Positions 45,620-54,044 of a DNA stretch of 64,000 nucleotides are shown in pieces; positions within the stretch are counted from its first letter, which is position 1, and every line of letters begins with the position of its first letter. The notes beneath the pieces were generated by a model. It made no database searches, was not told where the DNA came from, and saw nothing but the letters and a program-made list of their open reading frames with translations. Made by a program: the position numbers and the translations under genes. The DNA lies in the NCBI RefSeq assembly GCF_029813785.1, contig NZ_JARVKY010000015.1, positions 150,509 to 214,508 of the forward strand, read 5' to 3'. The DNA comes from Streptomyces sp. DH41 (GTDB taxonomy: Bacteria > Actinomycetota > Actinomycetes > Streptomycetales > Streptomycetaceae).

Positions 45620-46444
45620 ATGCGTGACATCCGAGGACCGCGCGAGGCCCGGGAGCGGCGGGCGGTTGTCCAGCCGGGCGCCGCCGCCCGCGTGCCGGGC
45701 GCGGTACGGGTCCTGCTCGGCTGTCTGCCCGGACTGGCCGCCGTCGCCGCGCTGGCGCTGTGCGCGAGCGGAGTGGAACGGGCCGCCGCGACGCGCGCCG
45801 GGCCGGCCGCCGCCGACCGGCACGCCGCCCCCCGGCCGCCCATCGTGTCCCGGTCGCACTGGCTGGGCGGCGCCGTCCGCGAACAGCCGCCCCCGCGCTA
45901 CGACGACAAGGTCCTCGCCGTCTTCGTCCACCACACGGACACGCCGAACGGCTACGACTGCGCCGACGTGCCGGCCATCCTCCGCGGTGTCTACACGGGC
46001 CAGACCGGCGCCCGGGACTGGGACGACATCGGCTACAACTTCGTCGTCGACCGCTGCGGCACCATCTACGAGGGCCGTGCCGGCGGTATCGACCGCGCCG
46101 TCACCGGCGCCCACACCCAGGGCTTCAACCACCGCACCACCGGGATCGCCGCCCTCGGCACCTTCACCGCGGGCGTGCCCGTGCCCGACGCGCTGACCGA
46201 CGCGATCGCGGCGCTGGCCGCCTGGAAACTCAGCGGTACCGGCACCGATCCGCGCGCGAAGGTCAGCCTGGTCTCCAGCAACGGCCTCAGCCGGTACGCC
46301 GCCGGCGCCACCGCCACCCTGCCCGCCGTCGCGGGCCACGACGACGGCTACCAGACCAGCTGTCCGGGCGCGGCCCTCACCGCCCGCCTTTCCGACATCA
46401 GGGAGGAGGCGGCCCGGCTCCAGGGCCGGCCCGACCGGGCCTGA
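45620..46444 (+). CDS. exported peptidoglycan-recognition (PGRP) amidase
   Basis: 274-residue N-acetylmuramoyl-L-alanine amidase of the PGRP/amidase_2 type. Signal or anchor helix at about 27-50, then the amidase domain with Zn ligands in VFVHHTD (H104 or H105), GAHTQGFN (H165 region) and C248 in YQTSCPG; the conserved Tyr/Arg block DIGYNFVVDRCGTIYEGRAGG is present. Would cleave the stem peptide from the glycan outside the membrane. ATG at 45620. Placed beside a MarP-like protease, which in mycobacteria activates a peptidoglycan hydrolase; a functional link is plausible. Confidence 0.93.
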   Translation: MRDIRGPREARERRAVVQPGAAARVPGAVRVLLGCLPGLAAVAALALCASGVERAAATRAGPAAADRHAAPRPPIVSRSHWLGGAVREQPPPRYDDKVLAVFVHHTDTPNGYDCADVPAILRGVYTGQTGARDWDDIGYNFVVDRCGTIYEGRAGGIDRAVTGAHTQGFNHRTTGIAALGTFTAGVPVPDALTDAIAALAAWKLSGTGTDPRAKVSLVSSNGLSRYAAGATATLPAVAGHDDGYQTSCPGAALTARLSDIREEAARLQGRPDRA

Positions 46445-46490
46445 CCGCCCGGTACTGACCTCAGCCCCGACCGCCCGGTACTGGCCTCAG
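46443..46490. repeat. 22-bp direct repeat after the PGRP gene
   Basis: gaccgcccggtactg(a/g)cctcag at 46443-46464 and 46469-46490, one mismatch; the first copy overlaps the PGRP stop. Confidence 0.75.
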
Positions 46491-46498
46491 GACTGGCC

Positions 46499-47020
46499 TC
46501 AGTCCCGACCGAACCGCTCCCACAGGCGGGGGAAGCGCTCGGCGACGGCCCGGTCGTTCTCCAGGTCGAGGGGAGTGCCCAGCGGCTCCGCGGGCGCGGG
46601 AGCGATGCCCAGGTCGGGGGCGACGGTGCCGGTCAGCTGCTCGTAGGCCTCGTCGGCGGCGTAGCCCAGCTCCTCGCCGTCGCCGTCCAGCTCCTCGTCG
46701 AAGTCGTCCAGCAGCTCGGCGAGCGAGTCGGGTTCGTGCACCCCGCCCTCGTACACCTCGCGGCCCTGGCCGATCAGCCAGCACCGGAAGTAGTCGAAGG
46801 CGTCGTCGCTCGCCCCGCCGAGCAGCACCCACGCGGCGCCCCACAGGTCCCAGGTGCAGGCGCGGTTGTAACGGGCCTCGAAGTGACGGGCGAAGTCGAG
46901 CACCAGGTCCGGATCCAGCCCGAGGAGCCGCTCCACGAGCAGGTCGGCCTGGTCCTCGGGGTCGCCGTCGGCGCCCTGCCGGGCGGCGTCGACCAGCTCC
47001 CAGAACTCCGTCTCGTCCAT
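46499..47020 (-). CDS. DUF4240 protein
   Basis: 173-residue acidic cytoplasmic protein. MDETEFWELVDAARQGADGD at the start and FDYFRCWLIGQGREVYEGGV in the middle are the DUF4240 hallmarks, a family common in Streptomyces and cyanobacteria with no assigned function. ATG at 47020. Followed on the same strand (upstream) by a WYL regulator. Very Glu/Asp-rich C-terminal half with a run DDFDEELDGDGEELGY. Confidence 0.9.
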   Translation of the reverse strand: MDETEFWELVDAARQGADGDPEDQADLLVERLLGLDPDLVLDFARHFEARYNRACTWDLWGAAWVLLGGASDDAFDYFRCWLIGQGREVYEGGVHEPDSLAELLDDFDEELDGDGEELGYAADEAYEQLTGTVAPDLGIAPAPAEPLGTPLDLENDRAVAERFPRLWERFGRD

Positions 47021-47076
47021 CACGGGTCCAGCATCGGCCCTGGAGGGGTGGGACGCACGTGGAGTGCGGCGGATCG

Positions 47077-48108
47077 TTATGTGCCGGCCGGGTCCGCGCC
47101 GCCGTCCGGCCTGTCGCTGTCCGGCCCGTCGCCGTACAACCCGGCCAGCCGCCGGGCGTCCCGCGCGCACCGCTCCCGCAGCGTCTCGGGGGCCAGCACC
47201 TCCACCTCCGGCCCGAGCCCCCTCAGCTGGGCGTGCGCGACCTCCTCCGACTCCACGGGCAGCGTCACCGTCACCCACCCGTCCGCGTCCGGCGCGTCCG
47301 CGGCCTCCAGCGCCTCCCGTGCGGTCGGCGCGCCGACGGCGTACGGCAGCCCGCGGGCCCCCCGTGCCGACAGCCGCACCACGACCCGGGCCCGCAAAAT
47401 CGACCGCGCGAACTGCTCGGCCCGCTCCGCCCAGAACGCGGGCAGGTCGAAACCGTCGTCCCGTGCGAAGCGCTCCTCACCCGCCTCCACCGCCGTGAAC
47501 CGATCGATGCGGTACACGCGGAACGACTCGTCGCCCGAGGCGCGGGCGACTCTCGCGCACAGGTACCAGACCCCCGCCTTCAGCACGAGCCCGTACGGCT
47601 CCAGCTCCCGGACGACCTCCTCCTCCCCGCGCCGGTAGCGCGCGGTGACGGTCCGGTCGTCCCAGACCGCGTCCGCGACCGCCGGCAGCACCTTGGGCGT
47701 CTCCGGCTCCCGGAACCAGTTCGGCGCGTCCAGGTGGAAGCGCTGCGCCGCCGTGCGGGAGGCGTCCCGGACGGAGGGGAGCAGCGCGGCCGACACCTTC
47801 AGACGGGCCGCCGACGCCGTGTCCTCGAGGCCCATCTCGCGCAGCGCCACCGGCACCCCCGACAGGAACAGCGCCTCGGCCTCGCCCCGGGCCAGTCCGG
47901 TCAGCCGGGTGCGGTACCCGCCGATCAGCCGGTAGCCCCCGGCCCGGCCGCGCTCCGCGTACACCGGCACGCCCGCCTCCGACAGCGCCTGCGCGTCCCG
48001 CGTCACGGTCCGCTCCGACACCTCCAGCTCGCGGGCCAGCTCCGCGGCGGTCATGGACGGGCGGGACTGGAGGAGCAGCACCATCTTGATGAGGCGGGCA
48101 GCGCGCAT
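47077..48108 (-). CDS. HTH/WYL-domain transcriptional regulator
   Basis: 343-residue regulator. N-terminal DeoR-like winged helix (about 1-60; MTAAELARELEVSERTVTRD) and a C-terminal WYL domain (about 145-225; the W-Y-L signature appears as VWYLCARV) followed by a WCX-like region. WYL proteins bind nucleic-acid ligands or control DNA repair, phage defence and metabolism. ATG at 48108 (MRAARLIKM) is preferred to the GTG two codons upstream. No defence genes are near, so a housekeeping role is likely. Confidence 0.9.
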   Translation of the reverse strand: MRAARLIKMVLLLQSRPSMTAAELARELEVSERTVTRDAQALSEAGVPVYAERGRAGGYRLIGGYRTRLTGLARGEAEALFLSGVPVALREMGLEDTASAARLKVSAALLPSVRDASRTAAQRFHLDAPNWFREPETPKVLPAVADAVWDDRTVTARYRRGEEEVVRELEPYGLVLKAGVWYLCARVARASGDESFRVYRIDRFTAVEAGEERFARDDGFDLPAFWAERAEQFARSILRARVVVRLSARGARGLPYAVGAPTAREALEAADAPDADGWVTVTLPVESEEVAHAQLRGLGPEVEVLAPETLRERCARDARRLAGLYGDGPDSDRPDGGADPAGT

Positions 48109-48134
48109 GCCCACATCATGCAGGAGGACGCCGA

Positions 48135-48158
48135 AGGCCCCCGCCGCGGCGGGGGCCT
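48135..48158 (-). terminator. aceE terminator
   Basis: 24-bp perfect palindrome (12-bp arms, no loop), 22 bases past the aceE stop. Confidence 0.8.
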
Positions 48159-48179
48159 CCTCTCAGCTCATGCCGACCC

Positions 48180-50882
48180 TCACAGGCCGTAGCGCTCGCG
48201 CGCCTCCTTCACGGCCGTCGCCTTGACCTCGCCGCGCCTGGCCAGCTGGGCCAGGGCCGCGACGACGATGGACTCGGCGTCGACACCGAAGTGGCGGCGC
48301 GCGGCCTCACGGGTGTCCGACAGGCCGAAGCCGTCGGCGCCCAGCGAGGACCAGTCCTGCTCGACCCACTGCGCGATCTGGTCCGGGACCTGGCGCATGT
48401 AGTCGGAGACCGCGAGCACCGGGCCCTCGGCGCCCTGGAGCACCTGGCGGACGTACGGCACCCGCTCCTCGCCGCGCAGCAGCGCCGCGTCGGCGTCCAG
48501 CGCGTCCCGGCGCAGCTCCGTCCAGGAGGTCGCGGACCACACGTCGGCGGCCACGCCCCACTCCTCGGCGAGCAGCTGCTGCGCCTTGAGCGTCCAGTGG
48601 ATCGCCGTGCCGGAGCCCAGCAGCTGGATGCGCGGGGCGTTCGCCGCCGGGGTCAGGCCCGCCGACTCCGCCGTGTTGAAGCGGTACAGGCCCTTGACGA
48701 TGCCCTCGTCGACACCGGGGCCGGACGGCTTGGCCGGCTGCGGCATCGGCTCGTTGTAGACGGTCAGGTAGTAGAAGACGTTCGGGTCCTCGCCCGGTGC
48801 CGCCTCGCCGTACATCCGGCGCAGACCGTCCTTGACGACCGCCGCGACCTCGTAGGCGAACGCCGGGTCGTACGACAGCGCGGCCGGGTTGGTCGCCGCG
48901 ATGGCGGGGGAGTGGCCGTCCGCGTGCTGGAGGCCCTCACCGGTCAGCGTGGTCCGGCCGGCCGTCGCGCCGACCAGGAAGCCGCGGCCGAGCTGGTCGC
49001 CGAGCTGCCACATCTGGTCGGCCGTGCGCTGCCAGCCGAACATCGAGTAGAAGATGTAGAACGGGATCATCGCCTCGCCGTGCGTCGCGTACGACGTCGA
49101 AGCGGCGATGAAGTCGGCCATCGAACCGGCCTCGGTGATCCCCTCGTTGAGGATCTGGCCGTTCTTGGCCTCCTTGTAGTACATCAGCTGGTCGCGGTCG
49201 ACCGGCTCGTACGTCTGGCCCTTGGGCGAGTAGATGCCCAGGGACGGGAAGAGGCTCTCCATGCCGAAGGTGCGCGCCTCGTCGGGGACGATCGGCACCC
49301 AGCGCTTGCCGGTCTCCTTGTCGCGGACCAGGTCCTTGACGAGGCGGACGAAGGCCATGGTGGTGGCCACGCTCTGCGAGCCGGAGCCCTTGTCGAAGGA
49401 CGCGAACGCCTTCTCGGCGGGCGCGGGCAGCGGCGCGACCGGGTGCACACGGCGGGCCGGGGCCGGACCGCCGAGGGCGGCGCGGCGCTCCTGGAGGTAG
49501 CGGACCTCGGGGGAGTCGGCGCCCGGGTGGCCGTAGGGGACCACGCCGTCGACGAAGTCGCTGTCCTTGATCGGCAGGCCGAGCAGGTCGCGCATGTCCT
49601 TGAACTGGTCCACCGTGAGCTTCTTCATCTGGTGGTTGGCGTTCTTGGACGCGAAGCCGGTGCCGAGGGTGTGGCCCTTGACCGTCTGGGCCAGGATCAC
49701 GGTCGGCGCGCCCTTGTGGGCGAGCGCGGCGCGGTAGGCGGCGTAGACCTTGCGGGACTCGTGGCCGCCGCGCGAGTAGTGGAAGCACTCGAGGATCTTG
49801 TCGTCGGACAGGAGCTTCGCCATCTCGGCGAGCTGCGGGTCCTTGCCGAAGAAGTCCTCGCGGATGTAGGCCGCGTCGCGCGTCTGGTACGTCTGCACCT
49901 GCGCGTCGGGTACCTCGCGCAGGCGGCGTACGAGCGCGCCGGTGGTGTCGAGCTGGAACAGCTCGTCCCACGCCGTGCCCCACAGCGACTTCACGACGTT
50001 CCAGCCGGCGCCGCGGAACTGGGCCTCCAGCTCCTGCACGATCTTGAAGTTGGCGCGGACCGGACCGTCGAGACGCTGCAGGTTGCAGTTGATGACGAAG
50101 GTCAGGTTGTCCAGGCCCTCGCGGGAGGCGAGGGTGAGCGCGGTGGTGGACTCCGGCTCGTCCATCTCGCCGTCGCCGAGGAACGCCCACACGTGGGAGT
50201 TGCTCAGGTCCTTGATGCCGCGGCTGGTCAGGTAGCGGTTGAACCGTGCCTGGTAGATCGCGGAGATCGGGCCGAGGCCCATGGAGACGGTGGGGAACTC
50301 CCACAGCCAGGGCAGCCGCCGCGGGTGCGGGTAGGACGGCAGGCCGTTGCCGCCGGCCTCGCGGCGGAAGTTGTCGAGGTGGTCCTCGTTCAACCGGCCG
50401 TCGAGGAAGGCGCGGGCGTAGATGCCGGGGGAGGCGTGGCCCTGGATGTAGAGCTGGTCGCCGGAGCCGTCCCCCTCCTTGCCCTTGAAGAAGTGGTTGA
50501 AGCCGGTCTCGTACAGCCAGGCCGCGGAGGCGAAGGTGGCGATGTGGCCGCCGACGCCGTACTTGCTGCCGCGGGTCACCATGGCCGCCGCGTTCCAGCG
50601 GTTCCACGCGGTGATCCGCTGCTCCAGCGCCTCGTCGCCGTCCACGGCGGGCTCGTCGGCGGTCGGGATGGAGTTGACGTAGTCCGTCTCGAGGAGCTTC
50701 GGCAGTGCGATGCCGGCGCCCTCGGCGCGCTCCAGTGTGCGGCGCATCAGGTACGCGGCACGGTGCGGCCCGGCCGCCTTGGTAACGGCGTCCAGGGAGG
50801 CCCGCCACTCGGCGGTCTCCTCGGGGTCGCGGTCCGGGAGCTGGTCGAGCTCGCTCGGCTGGATGGCTTTGGGGTCGGTCAT
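48180..50882 (-). CDS. aceE: pyruvate dehydrogenase E1 (homodimeric type)
   Basis: Thiamine-diphosphate enzyme that decarboxylates pyruvate and acetylates the E2 lipoyl groups. 900 residues, the normal length for the homodimeric E1. The TPP/Mg motif GDGEMDEPES...NCNLQRLDGPV is intact, as are GHIATFASAAWLYETGFNHF and the second TPP-contacting region DFIAASTSYATHGEAMIPF. ATG at 50882 with GGAAGGCGGC upstream. The leader of about 100 bases contains a promoter overlapped by a 17-bp palindrome. Feeds acetyl-CoA from glycolytic and lactate-derived pyruvate. Confidence 0.97.
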   Translation of the reverse strand: MTDPKAIQPSELDQLPDRDPEETAEWRASLDAVTKAAGPHRAAYLMRRTLERAEGAGIALPKLLETDYVNSIPTADEPAVDGDEALEQRITAWNRWNAAAMVTRGSKYGVGGHIATFASAAWLYETGFNHFFKGKEGDGSGDQLYIQGHASPGIYARAFLDGRLNEDHLDNFRREAGGNGLPSYPHPRRLPWLWEFPTVSMGLGPISAIYQARFNRYLTSRGIKDLSNSHVWAFLGDGEMDEPESTTALTLASREGLDNLTFVINCNLQRLDGPVRANFKIVQELEAQFRGAGWNVVKSLWGTAWDELFQLDTTGALVRRLREVPDAQVQTYQTRDAAYIREDFFGKDPQLAEMAKLLSDDKILECFHYSRGGHESRKVYAAYRAALAHKGAPTVILAQTVKGHTLGTGFASKNANHQMKKLTVDQFKDMRDLLGLPIKDSDFVDGVVPYGHPGADSPEVRYLQERRAALGGPAPARRVHPVAPLPAPAEKAFASFDKGSGSQSVATTMAFVRLVKDLVRDKETGKRWVPIVPDEARTFGMESLFPSLGIYSPKGQTYEPVDRDQLMYYKEAKNGQILNEGITEAGSMADFIAASTSYATHGEAMIPFYIFYSMFGWQRTADQMWQLGDQLGRGFLVGATAGRTTLTGEGLQHADGHSPAIAATNPAALSYDPAFAYEVAAVVKDGLRRMYGEAAPGEDPNVFYYLTVYNEPMPQPAKPSGPGVDEGIVKGLYRFNTAESAGLTPAANAPRIQLLGSGTAIHWTLKAQQLLAEEWGVAADVWSATSWTELRRDALDADAALLRGEERVPYVRQVLQGAEGPVLAVSDYMRQVPDQIAQWVEQDWSSLGADGFGLSDTREAARRHFGVDAESIVVAALAQLARRGEVKATAVKEARERYGL

Positions 50883-50988
50883 GTCGCCGCCTTCCTCAGT
50901 CGAAGGGGGTTCCCTCATCGGCAAGGGTTCGGGGGTGCCCTAGGTCTTTGGCAGGACAGGGCTGGTCTCTGGTGGGAGTCCAGACGTG

Positions 50989-51018
50989 ACTGTAACTCGC
51001 TGATCGATGATCGATCAA
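50989..51018 (-). promoter_or_regulatory. inferred aceE promoter
   Basis: Minus strand: -35 TTGATC (51013-51018) and -10 TACAGT (50989-50994) with 18-bp spacing, about 107 bases before the aceE ATG. Good match to the vegetative HrdB-type consensus; no experimental start is known to me. Confidence 0.55.
51001..51017. promoter_or_regulatory. 17-bp palindrome overlapping the aceE promoter
   Basis: TGATCGAT-g-ATCGATCA, a perfect inverted repeat with a one-base centre covering the -35 and spacer. Position suits a repressor; the adjacent GntR regulator is the obvious candidate, but TGATC-type half-sites differ from classical FCD consensus. Confidence 0.6.
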
Positions 51019-51177
51019 AGGGTTGAGGGGCAAAACCTCTTGACCGCGAGAAAGTAGGCACGGGGTGCCTCCGGCGGTGGCACGGGGTGACCTCGTTCGG
51101 TGGGCGTTTGTGCAGGTGAGCGCGGTGGAGCTCGGGTGGATCGGTGATTCGGCGTCTGCCGGTGCGTCGTGGCTTGT

Positions 51178-51239
51178 CGCGCAGTTCCCCGCGCCCCTGG
51201 AAGGCTGCGCCCTTCTCCAGGGGCGCGGGGAACTGCGCG
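51178..51239. repeat. REP-like palindrome (24-bp perfect arms)
   Basis: Arms 51178-51201 and 51216-51239 are perfect complements (cgcgcagttccccgcgcccc core) with a 14-base loop. I recognise this as one of the commonest intergenic palindromes of Streptomyces; here it probably ends the GntR transcript. Confidence 0.85.
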
Positions 51240-51304
51240 AACCGGGAGGTCTGGGGGCCCAGCCCCCAGGGTCGGGACGGGGAGGGGCGGCGGGGGCGGA
51301 GAAC

Positions 51305-51928
51305 CTACGCGCGGGGAGCGCAGCCCAGGACATGGGCCTTGACGATCTCCGGGATCCGGGGGTCCCGGCGCCGGAACGCCGCCACCAGCTCCTCGTGCTC
51401 CTCCGCGTACGACTGCTGCACCGTGCCCAGCCACCGTATCGACAGCGCCGTGAACACCTCGATGCCCAGGCCCTCCCAGGTGTGCAGCAGCACCGAGTTG
51501 CCGGCCGCCCGCACCAGCTCCCGGTGGAAGCCCACCGTGTGCCGCACCTGGCCCGTCCCGTCGGACACCCGGTCGGCCTCGTACAGCGCGGCGACGTGCG
51601 GTTCGAGGGCCGAGCAGTCCTCGGCGAGCCGGTCCGCCGCCAGCTCGGCCGCGATCGCCTCCAGGCCGGCCCGGACCGGGTAGCTCTCCTCCAGGTCCGC
51701 GGCGGTCAGATTGCGCACCCGCACGCCCTTGTTCGGCGCCGACTCGATCAGCCGCAGCGACTCCAGCTCCCGCAGTGCCTCCCGCACCGGGGTCTGGCTG
51801 ACCTCCAGCTCGGTGGCGATCCGCCGCTCCACGATCCGCTCGCCCGGCTGCCAGCGTCCGCTGATGATCCCTTCCAGGATGTGCTCGCGGATCTGTTCGC
51901 GCAGCGAGTGGACGACGGGCGCGGTCAT
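51305..51928 (-). CDS. GntR regulator with FCD domain, upstream of aceE
   Basis: 207-residue GntR/FadR-type regulator: winged helix at about 8-70 (RWQPGERIVERRIATELEVS then QTPVREALREL) and a short FCD domain (GFHRELVRAAGNSVLLHTWE; GCAPRA end). Ligands of this VanR-like subgroup are organic acids. It is transcribed towards aceE, and a palindrome lies in the aceE promoter, so control of pyruvate dehydrogenase by a carboxylic acid is plausible. ATG at 51928. Confidence 0.87.
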   Translation of the reverse strand: MTAPVVHSLREQIREHILEGIISGRWQPGERIVERRIATELEVSQTPVREALRELESLRLIESAPNKGVRVRNLTAADLEESYPVRAGLEAIAAELAADRLAEDCSALEPHVAALYEADRVSDGTGQVRHTVGFHRELVRAAGNSVLLHTWEGLGIEVFTALSIRWLGTVQQSYAEEHEELVAAFRRRDPRIPEIVKAHVLGCAPRA

Positions 51929-52127
51929 GAGAGCTCCTTCGGGAGGGTCCCGGATCCAGTACAGCGGCCCGTAGGGCCTCGTTGAGGGGTGGTGGCCGGG
52001 CGACGGGCGGGACCCGGGGGCGTTTGACGCTTAGACAATACGGCCGTCGCGGCGGGCGGGGAGGGCGCACGGGGGCGCTTTTACGCAGGTGAGACGAGAC
52101 TTACACGCCGCATACGGCCGGACACGA

Positions 52128-52165
52128 CGGTGCCCCCGCCCGGAGAACTCCGGGCGGGGGCACCG
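52128..52165 (-). terminator. E2 gene terminator
   Basis: Perfect 18-bp stem (52128-52145 with 52148-52165), 23 bases past the E2 stop. The rest of 51929-52187 holds the GntR promoter region; an attgtctaag-type sequence occurs on the minus strand near 52031-52040. Confidence 0.85.
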
Positions 52166-52187
52166 TAGGAAACCACTGGCAGGGGGA

Positions 52188-53981
52188 TTACAGGCCGAGC
52201 TCGACCTCGAACTCGCCCGCCTCCAGGATCGCCTTGACCGCCGTCAGGTAACGGGCGGCGTCGGCGCCGTCCACCAGGCGGTGGTCGTAGGACAGGGTCA
52301 GGTACGTCATGTCGCGGACGCCGATGACCGTGCCCTCCTCCGTCTCGATGACGGCCGGACGCTTGACCGTGGCACCGATGCCGAGGATGGCGACCTGGCC
52401 CGGCGGCACGATGATCGTGTCGAACAGCGCGCCGCGTGAACCGGTGTTGCTGATGGTGAAGGTCGCGCCCGCCAGCTCGTCCGGGCTGATCTTGCTGGCC
52501 CGGACCTTGCCCGCCAGGTCGGCGGTCGCCTTGGCGATGCCGGCCAGGTTGAGGTCACCGGCGTTCTTGATGACCGGGGTCATCAGGCCCTTCTCGGAGT
52601 CCACCGCGATACCGATGTTCTCGGTGTCGAAGTAGGTGATGGTCCCCTCGGCCTCGTTGATCTTGGCGTTGACCGGCGCGTGCGCCTTCAGCGCCTGGGC
52701 CGCGGCCTTGACGAAGAACGGCATCGGCGAGAGCTTGACGCCCTCACGCGCCGCGAAGCCGTCCTTGGCGCGGGCACGCAGCTTCATCAGGCGGGTGACG
52801 TCGACCTCGACGACCGACGACAGCTGCGCCTGCTCGTGCAGCGCCTTGACCATGTTGTCGCCGATGACCTTGCGGATGCGGGGCATCTTGACGGTCTGGC
52901 CACGCAGCGGGGAGGCCTCCAGGACGGGGGCCTTCTTCGCGGCGGCGGCCGGGGCGGCAGCGGCGGCCGGAGCCGGAGCGGCGGCCTTGGCGGCCTCGGC
53001 GGCGGCGGTGACGTCCTGCTTGCGGATGCGGCCGCCGACGCCGGTGCCCTTGACGGTGGACAGGTCGACGCCGTTCTCGGCGGCGAGCTTGCGCACCAGC
53101 GGGGTGACGTAGGCGCCGTCGTCCACCGGCTGGGCGGCGGCCGGGGCGGCCGGAGCGGCGGCCGGGGCCGGCGCGGGCGCCGGGGCGGACGGGACCGGGT
53201 CGGGCGCCGGGGTGGTCTGCTGCTGCGGGGCGGGAGCCGAGGGCGCCTGCGGGGCCGGAGCGGCAGGGGCGGCCGGAGCCGGAGCGGCCGGAGCCGGAGC
53301 CGGGGTGGGCTCGGGCTGGGCCGGGGCCGCGGGGGCGGCCGGAGCGGCGGCGGGCGCGGCACCGGCGGCACCGATGACGGCCAGCTTGGCGCCGACCTCC
53401 GCGGTCTCGTCCTCGCCGACCACGATCTCCAGCAGGGTGCCGGAGGCGGGGGCGGGGATCTCGGTGTCGACCTTGTCGGTGGACACCTCGAGCAGCGGCT
53501 CGTCGGCCTCGACACTGTCGCCGACCGACTTCAGCCAGCGGGTGACGGTGCCCTCGGTGACGGACTCGCCGAGCGCGGGCAGGACCACGTCCGTGCCCTC
53601 GGCGGAGCCGCCGGCGGCGGCCTCGGCGGTGGGAGCGGGCGCCGGGGCGGCCTGCTCGGTGGACGGGGCGGCCGGCGCGGGCTCGGGGGCCGGCTCGGCG
53701 ACCTGCTCGGCCTGCGGGGCCTGCTCGGCGGCCGGCGCTCCGGTGCCGTCGTCGATCAGCGCCAGCTCGGCGCCGACCTCGACGGTCTCGTCCTCGGCGA
53801 CCTTGATGGAGGACAGCACGCCCGAGGCGGGGGCGGGGATCTCGGTGTCGACCTTGTCGGTCGAGACCTCGAGCAGCGGCTCGTCGGCCTCGACGCGCTC
53901 ACCCTCGGCCTTCAGCCAGCGGGTGACGGTGCCCTCGGTGACGCTCTCGCCGAGCGCCGGAAGGGTTACGGAAACCGGCAT
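52188..53981 (-). CDS. sucB: 2-oxoacid dehydrogenase E2 with two lipoyl domains
   Basis: Acyltransferase core of a 2-oxoacid dehydrogenase complex, 597 residues. Two lipoyl domains (about 1-78 and 130-208), each with the lipoylated Lys in STDKVDTE, are joined by Ala/Pro-rich hinges; the E1/E3-binding domain is at about 295-330 (YVTPLVRKLAAENGVD) and the catalytic domain fills the rest, with the active-site His in YDHRLVDGADAARYL. Annotated in S. coelicolor as sucB, but in actinomycetes this E2 serves pyruvate dehydrogenase and probably also 2-oxoglutarate dehydrogenase; aceE upstream and E3 downstream support that. AAGGAG precedes the ATG at 53981. Confidence 0.95.
   Translation of the reverse strand: MPVSVTLPALGESVTEGTVTRWLKAEGERVEADEPLLEVSTDKVDTEIPAPASGVLSSIKVAEDETVEVGAELALIDDGTGAPAAEQAPQAEQVAEPAPEPAPAAPSTEQAAPAPAPTAEAAAGGSAEGTDVVLPALGESVTEGTVTRWLKSVGDSVEADEPLLEVSTDKVDTEIPAPASGTLLEIVVGEDETAEVGAKLAVIGAAGAAPAAAPAAPAAPAQPEPTPAPAPAAPAPAAPAAPAPQAPSAPAPQQQTTPAPDPVPSAPAPAPAPAAAPAAPAAAQPVDDGAYVTPLVRKLAAENGVDLSTVKGTGVGGRIRKQDVTAAAEAAKAAAPAPAAAAAPAAAAKKAPVLEASPLRGQTVKMPRIRKVIGDNMVKALHEQAQLSSVVEVDVTRLMKLRARAKDGFAAREGVKLSPMPFFVKAAAQALKAHAPVNAKINEAEGTITYFDTENIGIAVDSEKGLMTPVIKNAGDLNLAGIAKATADLAGKVRASKISPDELAGATFTISNTGSRGALFDTIIVPPGQVAILGIGATVKRPAVIETEEGTVIGVRDMTYLTLSYDHRLVDGADAARYLTAVKAILEAGEFEVELGL
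53439..53964. repeat. two near-identical DNA copies of the lipoyl-domain core
   Basis: Segments 53439-53590 and 53818-53964 share long identical stretches on the same strand (the 36-bp core around the lipoyl Lys codon is the same in both). Such DNA identity, more than protein identity requires, suggests recent duplication or gene conversion. Confidence 0.75.
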
Positions 53982-54044
53982 GGTTTCGGTTGCTCCTTAA
54001 GAATTGCGGAAGTCTGTGTCGTCGCGCCCAGTGACCGAGGGAGG

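Larger units (their letters stand above)
50883..51304. other. 422-bp aceE-GntR interval
   Basis: Holds the aceE promoter (50989-51018), the 17-bp palindrome (51001-51017) and a large REP-like hairpin (51178-51239) that can terminate the GntR transcript. Nothing gene-like in the rest. Confidence 0.75.

Noticed and set aside
48291..51026. 911-codon plus-strand frame over aceE
   Set aside because: Antisense shadow of aceE, with biased composition and no recognisable domain.
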